Shown here: positions 18,515 to 32,350 of the stretch, one piece after another
Numbering within the stretch: position 1 is the first letter of the stretch
Layout: each line of letters opens with the position of its first letter
DNA from: Gammaproteobacteria bacterium
Lineage (GTDB): Bacteria; Pseudomonadota; Gammaproteobacteria; Steroidobacterales; Steroidobacteraceae
Direction of reading: 5' to 3'
Length of the DNA stretch: 48,696 bases
Assembly (NCBI GenBank): GCA_016882265.1
Contig: VGVB01000019.1
Location: 1-48,696, forward strand
Notes under the pieces: generated by a model
Told to the model about the DNA's origin: nothing
The model's database searches: none
What the model saw: the letters and a program-made list of their open reading frames with translations, nothing else
Translations under genes and position numbers: made by a program

Positions 18515-19196
18515 CGCCGTAGCTGCCACCCAGCAACTCGCGCAGTGTCAGCAGCATGCCGGCGGTCACGCCCCAGATCCGGTGCTCCTGCCAGAGCAGG
18601 TCGTAGGTCTCGAACACCTCGCCTTCCCACTGGCGCAGGTGGCGGTAGTCGGCGGCCGGATTGAGCAGCCGCCGCAGCGGCGCCTCGAAGGTGCCCGCGA
18701 CCTCGAGCGGGTCCGGCAACAGCTCGAACTGCGGCTGCACGAGGCCGACCACCGGCGTGATCCGGTAACCCGTGATGACCGGATGGTCGGGCAGGAAGCC
18801 CAGCACTTCGACCCGGTCGCGCGGCAGGCCGATTTCCTCTTCCGTCTCCCGCAGCGCCGCGGTCACGACATCCGGATCGTCCGGCTCGAGCCGCCCGCCG
18901 GGAAAGGCGATCTGTCCGGCATGGTGCTTGAGGTCGCTGGACCGCTCGGTCAGCAGTACGGTCAGCTCCTCGCCGCGGTCGATGATCGGCACCAGCACCG
19001 CCGCCGGCACCGGCCGGTCCGTGAAGAATCGCCGCAGTCGCCGGGCCGTAGCCGCCGAGAAGTGCGCGAGTCGCGGCTCGCCGCCGGAGGCAGTACCGGC
19101 CAGCCGTTCGCGCAGGCGCTGGCGCAGTGCTGCCACCGGCAGTTCATGCGGCCGAACCGCGCCGTCGACATCGACCGTCCTGGCTGTTGCGTCCAT
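18504..19196 (-). CDS. Nudix hydrolase, CoA pyrophosphatase type
   Basis: The 230-residue product resembles NudL/YeaB-type enzymes that split CoA or its thioesters into phosphopantetheine compounds and 3',5'-ADP. VLVPIIDRGEELTVLLTERS leads to the CoA-family block HAGQIAFPGGRLEPDD and then the Nudix box residues ALRETEEEIGL near 130-142. The upstream LKHHAGQIAFPGG stretch is the UPF0035 signature separating this group from other Nudix enzymes. It is transcribed with mazG, another house-cleaning pyrophosphohydrolase, and divergently from purB. Confidence 0.93.
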   Translation of the reverse strand: MDATARTVDVDGAVRPHELPVAALRQRLRERLAGTASGGEPRLAHFSAATARRLRRFFTDRPVPAAVLVPIIDRGEELTVLLTERSSDLKHHAGQIAFPGGRLEPDDPDVVTAALRETEEEIGLPRDRVEVLGFLPDHPVITGYRITPVVGLVQPQFELLPDPLEVAGTFEAPLRRLLNPAADYRHLRQWEGEVFETYDLLWQEHRIWGVTAGMLLTLRELLGGSYGDAG

Positions 19197-19230
19197 TCCT
19201 GCGCCGCGCCGGTCCCGCTGCCGGTTCGGT

Positions 19231-19236
19231 TACTAT
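19231..19236 (+). promoter_or_regulatory. -10 candidate for purB
   Basis: TACTAT lies in the 68-bp gap between the divergent Nudix gene and purB, 28 bases before the purB ATG. No strong -35 is seen upstream because that sequence is GC-rich, and no purine operator could be identified. Confidence 0.35.
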
Positions 19237-19264
19237 GTGCAGTCTAACATCCGGGCCCGCCGCC

Positions 19265-20635
19265 ATGACTGACGAGCACCGTCTCAATGCGCTGTCACCG
19301 CTGGACGGCCGCTACGCCGGTAAGTGCGCTGACCTCGCGGCGCTGTTCAGCGAGGCCGCGCTGATCCGTCACCGCGTCCGCGTCGAAGCCGAATGGCTGC
19401 GGCACCTGCTGGCCGGCGGCGGGTTCCCGGCCCTCGCGGCGCTGCCCGCGGCGGCCCGCGCCCGGCTCGAATCGCTGTGCGATGACACCGGCACGGCCGG
19501 CGTCCGTCGGGTCAAGGAACTCGAGGCCGTGACCCGGCACGACGTCAAGGCCGTCGAGTACTTCCTGCGCGAGGAACTGGCCGCGGCCGGTGCCGAGCCG
19601 GCGCAACTCGAGCTGGTCCATTTCGGCTGCACCTCCGAGGACATCAACAACCTGAGCTATGCGCTGATGCTCGATGAGGCGCGCAGCGACGTGCTGCTGC
19701 CGCTGATCGAGGAACTGGCCCGCGCGCTGGCGGCACTGGCGCACGAACATGCCGGCCTGCCGATGCTGGCGCGCACACATGGCCAGCCGGCCTCGCCGAC
19801 CACGCTGGGCAAGGAGGCGGCCAACTTCACCGCGCGGCTGCGCCGCGCGGCGGCGGGCCTGGCCCGCGTCGAGATCCGGGCCAAGTGGAACGGCGCCGTC
19901 GGTAATTTCAACGCCCACTGCGTGGCGCTGCCGGAACTCGACTGGCGGGCCGAGACCCGGGTCTTCATCGAGAGTCTCGGTCTGGTGCAGAACGAATACA
20001 CGACCCAGATCGAGCCGCACGACTGGATCGCCGAGTACTGCGATGCGCTGGCCCGCGCCGATTCGGTGCTGATCGACCTGTGCCGCGACTTCTGGGGCTA
20101 CATTGCACTCGGCTACTTTCGCCAGGCCACGCTGGCCGGCGAAGTCGGTTCCTCGACGATGCCGCACAAGGTCAATCCGATCGACTTCGAGAACGCCGAG
20201 GGCAACGCCGGCATCGCCAACGCGCTGCTGCGACACCTGGCCGACAAACTGCCGATCTCGCGCTGGCAGCGCGACCTGTCGGACTCGACCGTGCTGCGCA
20301 ACCTCGGCGTGGCGCTGGGGCACAGCGCGCTCGCCTGGCGCTCGGCTCATACCGGTCTCGCGCGGCTCGCGCCGGACAGCGGGCGCCTCGCGGCGGATCT
20401 CGATGCGCACTGGGAGGTGCTCGCCGAGGCGATCCAGACGGTGATGCGCCTGCACGGAGTTCCCGAGGCCTACGAGCGCCTCAAGGAATTCACGCGCGGG
20501 CGCCGGATCGGACCGGCGGAACTCGCGGGCTTCGTCGCGACACTCGGCCTGCCGGCCGAGGCTCAGCGGCGGCTCGAAGCGCTGACTCCGGTTGCCTACA
20601 CCGGACTCGCCGCAGCGCTGGCTCGCGAAATCTGA
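19265..20635 (+). CDS. purB: Adenylosuccinate lyase
   Basis: PurB removes fumarate from SAICAR and from adenylosuccinate in purine synthesis. The 456-residue length equals the enterobacterial PurB. LNALSPLDGRYAGK opens the protein; HFGCTSEDINNLSYA, LARTHGQPASPTTLGKE with the catalytic His, and the fumarase/lyase signature GSSTMPHKVNPIDFEN are all intact. The ATG at 19265 was chosen because it begins the conserved LSPLDGRY N-terminus; the frame is open further upstream without similarity. A GNAT gene follows after nine bases. Confidence 0.98.
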   Translation: MTDEHRLNALSPLDGRYAGKCADLAALFSEAALIRHRVRVEAEWLRHLLAGGGFPALAALPAAARARLESLCDDTGTAGVRRVKELEAVTRHDVKAVEYFLREELAAAGAEPAQLELVHFGCTSEDINNLSYALMLDEARSDVLLPLIEELARALAALAHEHAGLPMLARTHGQPASPTTLGKEAANFTARLRRAAAGLARVEIRAKWNGAVGNFNAHCVALPELDWRAETRVFIESLGLVQNEYTTQIEPHDWIAEYCDALARADSVLIDLCRDFWGYIALGYFRQATLAGEVGSSTMPHKVNPIDFENAEGNAGIANALLRHLADKLPISRWQRDLSDSTVLRNLGVALGHSALAWRSAHTGLARLAPDSGRLAADLDAHWEVLAEAIQTVMRLHGVPEAYERLKEFTRGRRIGPAELAGFVATLGLPAEAQRRLEALTPVAYTGLAAALAREI

Positions 20636-20644
20636 GCATGGCGC

Positions 20645-21076
20645 ATGTCGACCGGCGACCTCCAGTACGTGCTGACCACCTGGGGCACCGACCGCCCGGA
20701 GCTGCAGCATCTGCGCCGTGAGGTGTTCGTCCTCGAACAGGGCGTTCCGGAAGAGCTGGAATGGGACGACACCGACCCGGTTTCGGTGCACGTGCTCGCG
20801 ACCGTGAACCGTGAGCCAGTTGGCACTGGCCGTCTGTCACCGACCGGTAAGATCGGGCGCATGGCCGTGAAGGCCGGGCTGCGCGGCCGCGGCGTCGGCA
20901 GCACCATCCTGAAGCTGCTGCTGCAGGAGGCCTGCCGGCGGAGCCTGCACGAAGTGTGGCTGCACGCCCAACTGTCCGCGGTGTCCTTCTACGAGAAACA
21001 CGGTTTCCGTTGCGAGGGCGAGGTGTTCGACGAGGCGGGTATTCCTCATCGGAGGATGAAGCTCGCCCTGGAGTGA
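20645..21076 (+). CDS. GNAT family N-acetyltransferase
   Basis: The 143-residue product is a single GNAT domain of the ElaA/YjcF kind. LRREVFVLEQGVPEELEWDD is the typical N-terminal block, IGRMAVKAGLRGRGVGSTIL the acetyl-CoA-binding V/I-x-x-x-x-Q/RGxGxG/A loop, and AVSFYEKHGFRCEGEVFDE the final strand. The substrate is unknown. Its stop overlaps the GTG of the next gene (GTGA), so the two products are made together and may act together. Confidence 0.92.
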   Translation: MSTGDLQYVLTTWGTDRPELQHLRREVFVLEQGVPEELEWDDTDPVSVHVLATVNREPVGTGRLSPTGKIGRMAVKAGLRGRGVGSTILKLLLQEACRRSLHEVWLHAQLSAVSFYEKHGFRCEGEVFDEAGIPHRRMKLALE

Positions 21077-21585
21077 GCGACGTGCCAGGCCGGGATCCCG
21101 CCGTCCACGCCAGCCGGTCCATCACGGCGACACTCGAGGAGGCGCGGGCCGCAACCGAGCAGATGGCCGCCCGCGCCCGCCGGCTGCTCACGATCTACAC
21201 CCCGGATCTCGAATCCAGACTCTACGACCAGCCACGGTTCCTCGAACTGCTGAAGAAGCTGGTGCTGGCCCGTGGCTATGCGCGGGTGCGGGTGCTGCTG
21301 TCGAACCCGGCACGCCTGGTCTGGGACGCCAGCCAGTTCGTGCGCCTGGCGCGCCGGATCACCAGCCACATCGACATCCGCCCGGCCCATCCGGACTATC
21401 GCGACAACCCCTGCGGCTGCGTGATCGCCGACCACCACGCGCTCTTCTACCGCGCTCAGGCCAGCGACTGGCACGGCATCGTCGAGACGGACGCCCCCGC
21501 CGTCGCGCGGCGCTACCTCGACTGGTTCGACGAGGTGTGGATGGCGAGCGACCCGGACGCTGCGCTGCGCCGGCAGCAGCAGTAA
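21073..21585 (+). CDS. Conserved protein, DUF7931-like, coupled to the acetyltransferase
   Basis: The 170-residue product begins at a GTG (21073) overlapping the GNAT stop. It contains RRLLTIYTPDLESRLYDQ, FLELLKKLVLARGYARVRVLL and a domain ending DHHALFYRAQASDWHG, then VARRYLDWFDEVWMAS. The alternation resembles a phospholipase-D-like fold, but a proper HxKxxxxD motif is absent, so catalysis is unlikely. I recall proteins of this kind next to or fused with GNAT domains in gammaproteobacteria. No signal peptide or membrane segment is seen. Function is unknown. Confidence 0.75.
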   Translation: MSDVPGRDPAVHASRSITATLEEARAATEQMAARARRLLTIYTPDLESRLYDQPRFLELLKKLVLARGYARVRVLLSNPARLVWDASQFVRLARRITSHIDIRPAHPDYRDNPCGCVIADHHALFYRAQASDWHGIVETDAPAVARRYLDWFDEVWMASDPDAALRRQQQ

Positions 21586-21618
21586 GCGCCGCCACCGGGC
21601 CCAGAGCCGTCCGGCCGG

Positions 21619-21624
21619 TATAAT
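21619..21624 (+). promoter_or_regulatory. Consensus -10 for nudJ-mnmA, predicted leaderless
   Basis: A perfect TATAAT is followed by six bases (TCCGCC) and the nudJ ATG at 21631. The start point expected for this -10 coincides with the A of the start codon. No Shine-Dalgarno sequence can fit between them. Confidence 0.6.
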
Positions 21625-21630
21625 TCCGCC

Positions 21631-22113
21631 ATGAGCTTCCGCCCCGATGTCACCGTGGCCGCCGTCGTCGAGCGCGATGGCCGCTTTCTCGTCGTGCAGG
21701 AGCGCGCCGCGCGGCGCGTCGTCTTCAACCAGCCCGCCGGCCACCTCGAGGAGGGCGAGACGCTGCTGCAGGCCGTGATCCGTGAGACCCTCGAAGAGAC
21801 CGGCCACGGCTTCGAGCCGGAGGCGCTGACCGGCCTGTACCTGTGGCGCAGTCCCACCAACCGCACGTTCCTGCGCGTAGCCTTCAGCGGGCGGGTCGGT
21901 GAGCGGGTCAACGGTACCCGGCTCGACCGCGCGATCATCCGTACCGTCTGGCTGACCCGCGCCGAGCTCGGACACCGCGAGCCGGAGCTGCGCAGCCCGC
22001 TCGTGCTGCGCTGCATCGACGATTACCTGCGCGGCGTGCGCTATCCGCTCGCGCTGCTCAACGATCTCGAACTCGGCCCGGCGGCCGGCGGGACTGCATC
22101 CGGATCCGGCTGA
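21631..22113 (+). CDS. nudJ: Nudix hydrolase NudJ-like
   Basis: The 160-residue enzyme resembles NudJ, a phosphatase acting on thiamine and nucleoside pyrophosphates. DVTVAAVVERDGRFLVVQE starts the fold; the Nudix box is GHLEEGETLLQAVIRETLEE followed by TGH, with all catalytic Glu residues. The C-terminus SPLVLRCIDDYLRGVRYPL is typical of NudJ. Gene order nudJ-mnmA is conserved in enterobacteria, which supports the name. The stop shares a base with the mnmA start (TGATG). Confidence 0.93.
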   Translation: MSFRPDVTVAAVVERDGRFLVVQERAARRVVFNQPAGHLEEGETLLQAVIRETLEETGHGFEPEALTGLYLWRSPTNRTFLRVAFSGRVGERVNGTRLDRAIIRTVWLTRAELGHREPELRSPLVLRCIDDYLRGVRYPLALLNDLELGPAAGGTASGSG

Positions 22114-23204
22114 TGCGCGAGCGCATCGTCGTCGCGCTGTCAGGCGGCGTGGACTCGGCCGTCGCGGCACTGCTGCTGCAGGAGGCCGGCCACGAGGTCC
22201 ACGGGCTGTTCATGGTCAACTGGGATGCCGACGAAGCCGGCCGCTGCACGGCGGCGGACGATTTCCAGTCCGCCCGACGGGTCGCCGCCGAACTCGGAAT
22301 TCCGCTGCACCGGGCGAACTTCGCCCGCGACTATCGCGAGCGCGTGTTCACCGGCTTCCTGGCCGCGCTGCGCGCCGGTCTGACGCCCAATCCAGACGTG
22401 CTCTGCAACCGCGAAATCAAGTTCGGCGTCGGCCTCGCCTATGCACGACGCCTCGGCGCTGTACGCTTCGCGACCGGGCACTACGCGCGCATCGGCCCCG
22501 GCCCGACGCTGCTGCGCGGCGTGGACCGGAACAAGGATCAGAGCTATTTCCTGCATGCGCTGTCGGCCAGCGAACTGGCGGCCAGCCAGTTCCCGCTCGG
22601 CGAGCTGCACAAGAGCGAGGTCCGCGCGCTGGCCCGCGCGCGCGGCCTGCCGGTGCACGACCGGCGCGACTCCACCGGCATCTGCTTCATCGGCGAGCGG
22701 CCGTTCGCCGGGTTCATCGGCGAGTGGCTGGAACTGCGGCCGGGCCCGATCCGGGCGCTGTCCGGTGAACTGCTCGGCGAGCACCGGGGACTCGCGGCCT
22801 ACACGCTGGGTCAGCGCAGCGGGCTGCACATCGGCGGCCGGCGCGACGGTTCCGGTGCGCCCTGGTACGTGGCCGGCAAGGACCTCGGCGCGAACACGCT
22901 GCTGGTCGTCCAGGGGCGCGACCATCCGGCGCTGTTCGCCTCCGGCCTGCGTGCCGGCACGCTCTGCTGGGTCCGCGGCGCGCCGCCGGCGCCGGCGTTC
23001 CGCTGCACGGTCCGCGTGCGCTACCGGCAGGCCGACGTGGCCTGTTCCGTTGCGCTCGCCGGCGATGCCGCAGCGGTTTGCTTCGCCGCGCCGGTGCGCG
23101 GCGTGACGCCGGGGCAGTACGCGGTCTTCTACGACGGCGACGAGTGCCTCGGCGGTGGCGTCATCGAGACTCTGCAGCCCATGACCGGGCGCGCGGCGGC
23201 CTGA
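22113..23204 (+). CDS. mnmA: tRNA-specific 2-thiouridylase MnmA
   Basis: MnmA adds sulfur to U34 of the tRNAs for Lys, Glu and Gln using ATP and sulfur relayed by TusE. The 363-residue product has the PP-loop VALSGGVDSAVAALLL (residues 7-22), the block LTPNPDVLCNREIKFG with the first catalytic Cys, the insert ATGHYARI, and STGICFIGERPF with the second Cys. GVDRNKDQSYFLHAL and the C-terminal barrel are complete. One of its substrates, tRNA-Lys(UUU), is encoded near 41.2 kb. Confidence 0.98.
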   Translation: MRERIVVALSGGVDSAVAALLLQEAGHEVHGLFMVNWDADEAGRCTAADDFQSARRVAAELGIPLHRANFARDYRERVFTGFLAALRAGLTPNPDVLCNREIKFGVGLAYARRLGAVRFATGHYARIGPGPTLLRGVDRNKDQSYFLHALSASELAASQFPLGELHKSEVRALARARGLPVHDRRDSTGICFIGERPFAGFIGEWLELRPGPIRALSGELLGEHRGLAAYTLGQRSGLHIGGRRDGSGAPWYVAGKDLGANTLLVVQGRDHPALFASGLRAGTLCWVRGAPPAPAFRCTVRVRYRQADVACSVALAGDAAAVCFAAPVRGVTPGQYAVFYDGDECLGGGVIETLQPMTGRAAA

Positions 23205-23213
23205 GCGGGCCGC

Positions 23214-23219
23214 TATAAT
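23214..23219 (+). promoter_or_regulatory. Consensus -10 for acnA
   Basis: A perfect TATAAT begins ten bases after the mnmA stop, 53 bases before the acnA ATG. The matching -35 region is GC-rich and poor. The intervening leader CCGCGCCGCCCCGGCCGGGC can form a GC-rich hairpin. GGAGG lies four bases before the start codon. Confidence 0.5.
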
Positions 23220-23272
23220 CCGCGCCGCCCCGGCCGGGCCGGCACCGGCGGCGGGGCTCACCCGGAGGATGC

Positions 23273-25924
<2,652 letters not shown>

Positions 25925-25945
25925 GCGGCGGCATACCGAGTCGCC

Positions 25946-26623
25946 ATGAGCGCTCCGCCCGTTGCGACCAGCGCCCGGCGGATCGTCGTGTTCGACCTCG
26001 ACGGCACCATCACGCGCCGCGATACGCTGCTGCCCTATCTGCTCGGCTGGCTGCGCCGCCATCCGGCCCGCCAGTGGCGGAGCTGGGCGCTGCCGGGGCC
26101 GCTGCTGCGATTCCTCTTCGATCGCGACCGCGGCCGCCTGAAGTCGGCGCTGATCCGGATCGTGCTGGGCGGCGCCGCGCGCGGCGAAGTCGCGGCCTGG
26201 TCCCGGGACTTCGTCGCCACCCTCGATGCGCGCCGGTTCTGTCCCGGCGCGCTGGCCGCCATCGCGCAGCACCGCCAGGCCGGCGACCGCCTGGTCCTGC
26301 TGTCGGCGAGTGTCGATTTGTACGTGCCGATGCTGGCGGCGCGGCTCGGCTTCGACGAGGTGATCTGCACCGGTGTGGCCTGGAACGGCGATCGGCTCGA
26401 CGGCGCGCTGACGACCGTCAACCGCCGCGGCACGGAGAAACTGCACTGCGTGCAGGAGCTGCGCGCGCGACACCCCGGTGCTGTGCTGGCGGCCTGCGCC
26501 GACAGCCGGTCCGATCTCGTGCATCTCGCCGCGGTCGAGGAACCGCTGCTCGTCAACGCCGGCTGGCGCACCCGCCGCCGCGCTGGCAGACTGGGGATAC
26601 GGGCCATGGACTGGCGCCGTTAG
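25946..26623 (+). CDS. HAD-IB family phosphatase
   Basis: The 225-residue hydrolase has motif [16 protein letters not shown] with nucleophile D17 and D19, motif [12 protein letters not shown] with the Ser, and motif III residues in GTEKLHC and [12 protein letters not shown]. The all-helical cap between motifs I and II places it in subclass IB with SerB-like and lipid-phosphate phosphatases. The substrate cannot be told. The C-terminus is short and lacks a membrane helix. It follows acnA by 21 bp and precedes msrP by 34 bp. Confidence 0.88.
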   Translation: MSAPPVATSARRIVVFDLDGTITRRDTLLPYLLGWLRRHPARQWRSWALPGPLLRFLFDRDRGRLKSALIRIVLGGAARGEVAAWSRDFVATLDARRFCPGALAAIAQHRQAGDRLVLLSASVDLYVPMLAARLGFDEVICTGVAWNGDRLDGALTTVNRRGTEKLHCVQELRARHPGAVLAACADSRSDLVHLAAVEEPLLVNAGWRTRRRAGRLGIRAMDWRR

Positions 26624-26657
26624 CCAGTCCCCTGCGGGCCCGGCAAGGAGGCCGGCG

Positions 26658-27605
26658 GTGAAGATCCTCGGTTCCGCGATTACGCCGGAGCGCGCCTGGC
26701 ACAACCGCAGGGAGTTCCTGGCGGCACTGGCCGCGGCCGCCGCCGGCAGTGCGTTGCCCGGTGGCGCCCGCGCCGCGCCGGTCATGCCGGTGCAGCTCAT
26801 CGAGCGGCTGCGTTACTCGCGCAACGAGCGTTACTCGACGACGGAACCGGCAACCGCGTACGCCGATGTGACGAGCTATAACAACTTCTACGAGTTCGGC
26901 ACCGACAAGAGCGACCCGGCCGAGCGCGCCGATCGGCTGCGGCCGCGGCCCTGGTCGGTGGTGGTCGACGGCGAATGCGCGGCGCCGGGCCGACTGGCAC
27001 TCGAGGATCTGCTGCGGCCGCATGCGCTCGAGGAACGAGTCTACCGTCTGCGCTGTGTCGAGGCGTGGTCGATGGTCGTGCCGTGGATCGGCTTTCCGCT
27101 CGGTGACCTGTTGCGTCGTTTCCAGCCGACTTCGCGCGCGCAGTACGTCGAATTCACGACCCTGCACGATCCCGAGCAGATGCCGGGCCAGCGCGTCCCG
27201 GTACTCGACTGGCCGTATGTCGAGGGCCTGCGCATCGACGAGGCCATGCATCCGCTCACGCTGGTCGCGGTCGGACTGTATGGTCGGGTGCTGCCGAACC
27301 AGAATGGCGCACCGCTGCGGCTCGTGGTGCCGTGGAAGTACGGCTTCAAGAGCTGCAAGTCGATCGTGCGGATCCGCTTCAGCGAACGCCAGCCGGTCAC
27401 GAGCTGGAAGCGCTCCGCGCCGCGCGAGTACGGTTTCTACGCCAACGTGAATCCGGCGGTGGATCACCCGCGCTGGAGCCAGAAGCGCGAACGCCGCATC
27501 GGCGCCGGCTCGCTGAGCGGCCGCCAGGCGACGCTGCCGTTCAACGGCTACGGCGACGAGGTTGCGGCGCTGTACCGCGGCATGGACCTCGCGCGGTTCT
27601 TCTGA
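26658..27605 (+). CDS. msrP: Protein-methionine-sulfoxide reductase catalytic subunit MsrP
   Basis: MsrP is a periplasmic molybdenum-cofactor enzyme that repairs oxidised methionine in envelope proteins. The 315-residue product starts at the GTG at 26658 with GGAGG upstream. It has a Tat signal ([20 protein letters not shown], residues 16-35) ending in an A-x-A site. [12 protein letters not shown], the Mo-ligand Cys block [19 protein letters not shown], and [13 protein letters not shown] are conserved. An open frame continues upstream into the HAD gene but lacks similarity. msrQ follows after 10 bp. Confidence 0.97.
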   Translation: MKILGSAITPERAWHNRREFLAALAAAAAGSALPGGARAAPVMPVQLIERLRYSRNERYSTTEPATAYADVTSYNNFYEFGTDKSDPAERADRLRPRPWSVVVDGECAAPGRLALEDLLRPHALEERVYRLRCVEAWSMVVPWIGFPLGDLLRRFQPTSRAQYVEFTTLHDPEQMPGQRVPVLDWPYVEGLRIDEAMHPLTLVAVGLYGRVLPNQNGAPLRLVVPWKYGFKSCKSIVRIRFSERQPVTSWKRSAPREYGFYANVNPAVDHPRWSQKRERRIGAGSLSGRQATLPFNGYGDEVAALYRGMDLARFF

Positions 27606-27615
27606 GATTGCGGCG

Positions 27616-28266
27616 ATGCGAACTGCCCGCCGGTGGCGGCATTACCTGAAGCCGCTCGTGTTCGCGCTGTGCCTCGCGCCGGCGTTGTGGCTGGCCGCCG
27701 GCGTCCGCTGGCCGGCGTGGGTCGACCTCGGTGCGAATCCGGTCGAGAAGATCCAGCACACGCTCGGGCTGTGGGCCCTGCGCCTGCTGCTCGCGACCCT
27801 CGCGATCACGCCGCTGCGGCAGCTCACCGGCCAGGTCGAATGGCTCGCCTACCGCCGGATGCTCGGCCTGTTCGCTTTCTTCCATGTCGCTGCGCACCTG
27901 CTGTTCTACGTCGTCGTGGATCAGCAGTTCGCCTGGCCGATCCTGCTCGAGGATGTTGCCGAGCGACCGTTCATCACGGTCGGATTCGCGGCCTTCCTGC
28001 TGCTGCTGCCGCTGGCCGCGACTTCGACCGCAGCGGCACAACGCCGCCTCGGCCGCCGCTGGCTGGCGCTGCACCGACTGATCTACCCGGCCGCGCTCTT
28101 GGGCTGCGTCCACTTCTGGTGGCAGGTCAAGGCCGACATCCGCGAACCGGCCGCCTACGCCGCGGTCGCAGCCATACTGCTGGGCTGGCGGCTGTACCGC
28201 CGCCGGCCCCGGCCGGCCGTGACTGGCGCAGCACCCACGCCGGCACGCGGCTCCAGCCGCGACTGA
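27616..28266 (+). CDS. msrQ: Heme-binding membrane subunit MsrQ
   Basis: MsrQ is the inner-membrane b-type heme protein that passes electrons from the quinone pool or a flavin reductase to MsrP. The 216-residue product has six hydrophobic segments (about 12-30, 48-65, 76-97, 115-133, 148-166 and 176-192). RRMLGLFAFFHVAAHLLFYV and ALHRLIYPAALLGCVHFWW supply the conserved heme His residues of the ferric-reductase-like fold. The ATG at 27616 was chosen for its fit with MsrQ N-termini. It is co-transcribed with msrP. Confidence 0.96.
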   Translation: MRTARRWRHYLKPLVFALCLAPALWLAAGVRWPAWVDLGANPVEKIQHTLGLWALRLLLATLAITPLRQLTGQVEWLAYRRMLGLFAFFHVAAHLLFYVVVDQQFAWPILLEDVAERPFITVGFAAFLLLLPLAATSTAAAQRRLGRRWLALHRLIYPAALLGCVHFWWQVKADIREPAAYAAVAAILLGWRLYRRRPRPAVTGAAPTPARGSSRD

Positions 28267-28363
28267 GCTCGCGGTCCGGATTCTTCCAGTCCGGCTCGTG
28301 GCGGGCGAGCAGCGACCATAGGCCAGGCTGCATTCCACCGCCGTCGCGGACTGCCGGGCTCGG

Positions 28364-30421
<2,058 letters not shown>

Positions 30422-30442
30422 TCACCCGCCGACGGGGGAGGC

Positions 30443-31327
30443 ATGGAGCCGATACTCGAGGTCCGCGATCTGGTCAAACAGTACCCGGCCGTGCGCGCGG
30501 TCGACGGCGTATCGTTCACGATCGCGCCCGGCATCTGCTTCGGCCTGCTCGGGCCGAACGGCGCGGGCAAGACCACGACGGTCGAGATCATGGAGGGCGT
30601 GACCCCGGCCACGTCCGGGCAGGTCCTGTACCGCGGCGAGCCGCTCGGCGCACGCTTTCGCGCCGAGGCCGGCATCCAGTTCCAGAAGACCGCGCTGCAG
30701 GACTTCGTCACCGTGCGCGAGACGCTGGCGATGTTCCGGCACCTGTATCCGGCCGGCCGCGACGTCGACGAGGTCATGCGGCTGTGCTCGCTCGAAGCGC
30801 TGGCCGACCGCGACAACCGCAAACTCTCCGGCGGCCAGATGCAGCGCCTGCTGCTCGCGGTTGCGCTGGTCAACGATCCGCAGGTGCTGTTCCTCGACGA
30901 ACCGACCACCGGCCTCGACCCGCAGGCGCGGCGCAATTTCTGGGACCTGATCCGCTCCATCAAGGCCGAGCGGCGCACCATCCTGCTGACGACGCACTAC
31001 ATGGAGGAGGCCTACTACCTGTGCGACGTCATCGCGATCATGGACCATGGCCGGATCATCGCCGCGGGCACGCCGGCGCGGCTGCTGGCGCAGCACTTCA
31101 ACGACGTCGTGCTGGAACTGCCGCGGGCGGACTTTCCGGGTGACCCGCAGCAGTTCCCGCTGCCGGTGCTGGCCAGCGGCGTGCGGGTCGAGATCTCCAC
31201 GGCCGATGTCGAGACCGCGCTGCGCACGCTGCTCGAGCGCGGCGTGTCCCTGCGCCGGCTGCAGATCCGGCCGCGCAACCTCGAGGACCTGTTCCTCGAA
31301 CTGACCGGCCGGGAGCTGCGCACGTGA
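30443..31327 (+). CDS. ABC transporter ATP-binding protein (ABC-2 exporter)
   Basis: The 294-residue ATPase has Walker A LLGPNGAGKTTT (G37-T44 core), Q loop at FQKTALQD, signature LSGGQMQR, Walker B VLFLDEPTTGLDP and the H loop in LLTTHYMEEAYYL. The C-terminal 70 residues form the accessory domain common in drug, lipid or polysaccharide ABC-2 exporters. The ATG at 30443 follows GGGGAGG almost directly. The stop overlaps the GTG of the permease gene (GTGA). The exported substrate is unknown. Confidence 0.94.
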   Translation: MEPILEVRDLVKQYPAVRAVDGVSFTIAPGICFGLLGPNGAGKTTTVEIMEGVTPATSGQVLYRGEPLGARFRAEAGIQFQKTALQDFVTVRETLAMFRHLYPAGRDVDEVMRLCSLEALADRDNRKLSGGQMQRLLLAVALVNDPQVLFLDEPTTGLDPQARRNFWDLIRSIKAERRTILLTTHYMEEAYYLCDVIAIMDHGRIIAAGTPARLLAQHFNDVVLELPRADFPGDPQQFPLPVLASGVRVEISTADVETALRTLLERGVSLRRLQIRPRNLEDLFLELTGRELRT

Positions 31328-32349
31328 ATCTGCGCCGCATGCTGGCGGTACTGCAGGCCCGCAACTTCGAGTTCCTGCGCGATCGCTCCACGCTGGTGTT
31401 CAACGTGCTGCTGCCGCTCGGGCTGGTGATCGCGTTCGCCGTGATCTTCGGCGGCCAGCAGCGCCCGCTGTTCAAGATCGGCGTGGTGAGCGCGGCGGAG
31501 ACCGCGCTCGACGCCGGCCTGCATCCGTTCCTGGGTACGCGCCACGTCGACTTCTACCGCGTGCCGGCTGCGGAACTCGACGATACGATCCGCAAGGTCG
31601 AGCGCCATCAGGTCGACCTGCTGCTGGACCTGCGGGATGCGCCGCGCTACTGGGTCAATGCGGACTCACCCAAGGGCTACCTGGCCGAGAAGCTGCTGCT
31701 CGAATCCGCGACCGGCGCCAGCCGCCAGCCGGTCAGCGGCGCGGCCGTGCGCTACGTGGACTGGTTGCTGCCCGGCGTCCTCGGCATGAACATGATGTTC
31801 AGTTGTCTGTTCGGCGTCGGTTACGTGGTCGTGCGCTATCGCAAGTCGGGTTTCCTGCGCCGCCTGTCGGCGACCCCGCTGACGGCGATGGAATTCGGCG
31901 TCGCCCAGGTGGTGTCGCGGCTGGGCCTGTGTCTCGGCGTCTCGGTGCTGGTCTACGCAGTGCTGGCGCTGCTGGTCGATTTCCGCAACGACGGCAGCCT
32001 GCTGCTGCTGTTCCTGACCGCCGCGATCGGCGCGATCTCGATGATCGCGCTCGGCTTCATGGTCGCGGCCCGGATCACCAGCGAGGAGCTGGCCAACGGC
32101 GTGCTGAACCTGCTCTCCTGGCCGATGATGCTGCTGTCCGGGGTCTGGTTCTCGCTCGAAGGCGCGCCCGGATGGCTGCGGATCGCCGCCGAAGCATTGC
32201 CCCTGACCCAGCTCCTCAACGCCGCGCGCGCGATCATGCTGGACGGCGCCGGACTCGCGGACATCCTGCCGCGCCTGGCCGCGCTGGCGGCCATGGCAGC
32301 GCTGTTCCTGAGCATCGCCGCCGCGGGTTTCCGCTGGCGGGCTGACTAA
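31324..32349 (+). CDS. ABC-2 type transporter permease
   Basis: The 341-residue membrane protein has one N-terminal helix (about residues 25-43), an extracytoplasmic loop of some 110 residues, then five helices between about 150 and 338. FLRDRSTLVFNVLLPLGLVI and RRLSATPLTAMEF are typical of ABC-2 permeases, and LLSWPMMLLSGVWFSLEGAP is the conserved segment before the last helix. GTG start, overlapping the ATPase gene by four bases. It forms the membrane half of the exporter. tatD starts two bases after its stop. Confidence 0.94.
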   Translation: MNLRRMLAVLQARNFEFLRDRSTLVFNVLLPLGLVIAFAVIFGGQQRPLFKIGVVSAAETALDAGLHPFLGTRHVDFYRVPAAELDDTIRKVERHQVDLLLDLRDAPRYWVNADSPKGYLAEKLLLESATGASRQPVSGAAVRYVDWLLPGVLGMNMMFSCLFGVGYVVVRYRKSGFLRRLSATPLTAMEFGVAQVVSRLGLCLGVSVLVYAVLALLVDFRNDGSLLLLFLTAAIGAISMIALGFMVAARITSEELANGVLNLLSWPMMLLSGVWFSLEGAPGWLRIAAEALPLTQLLNAARAIMLDGAGLADILPRLAALAAMAALFLSIAAAGFRWRAD

Positions 32350-32350
32350 C

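Noticed and set aside
28267..28363. A bidirectional terminator between msrQ and fadH
   Set aside because: Only a 5-bp inverted repeat (CCGGA/TCCGG) without a T run is visible, which is too weak to call.
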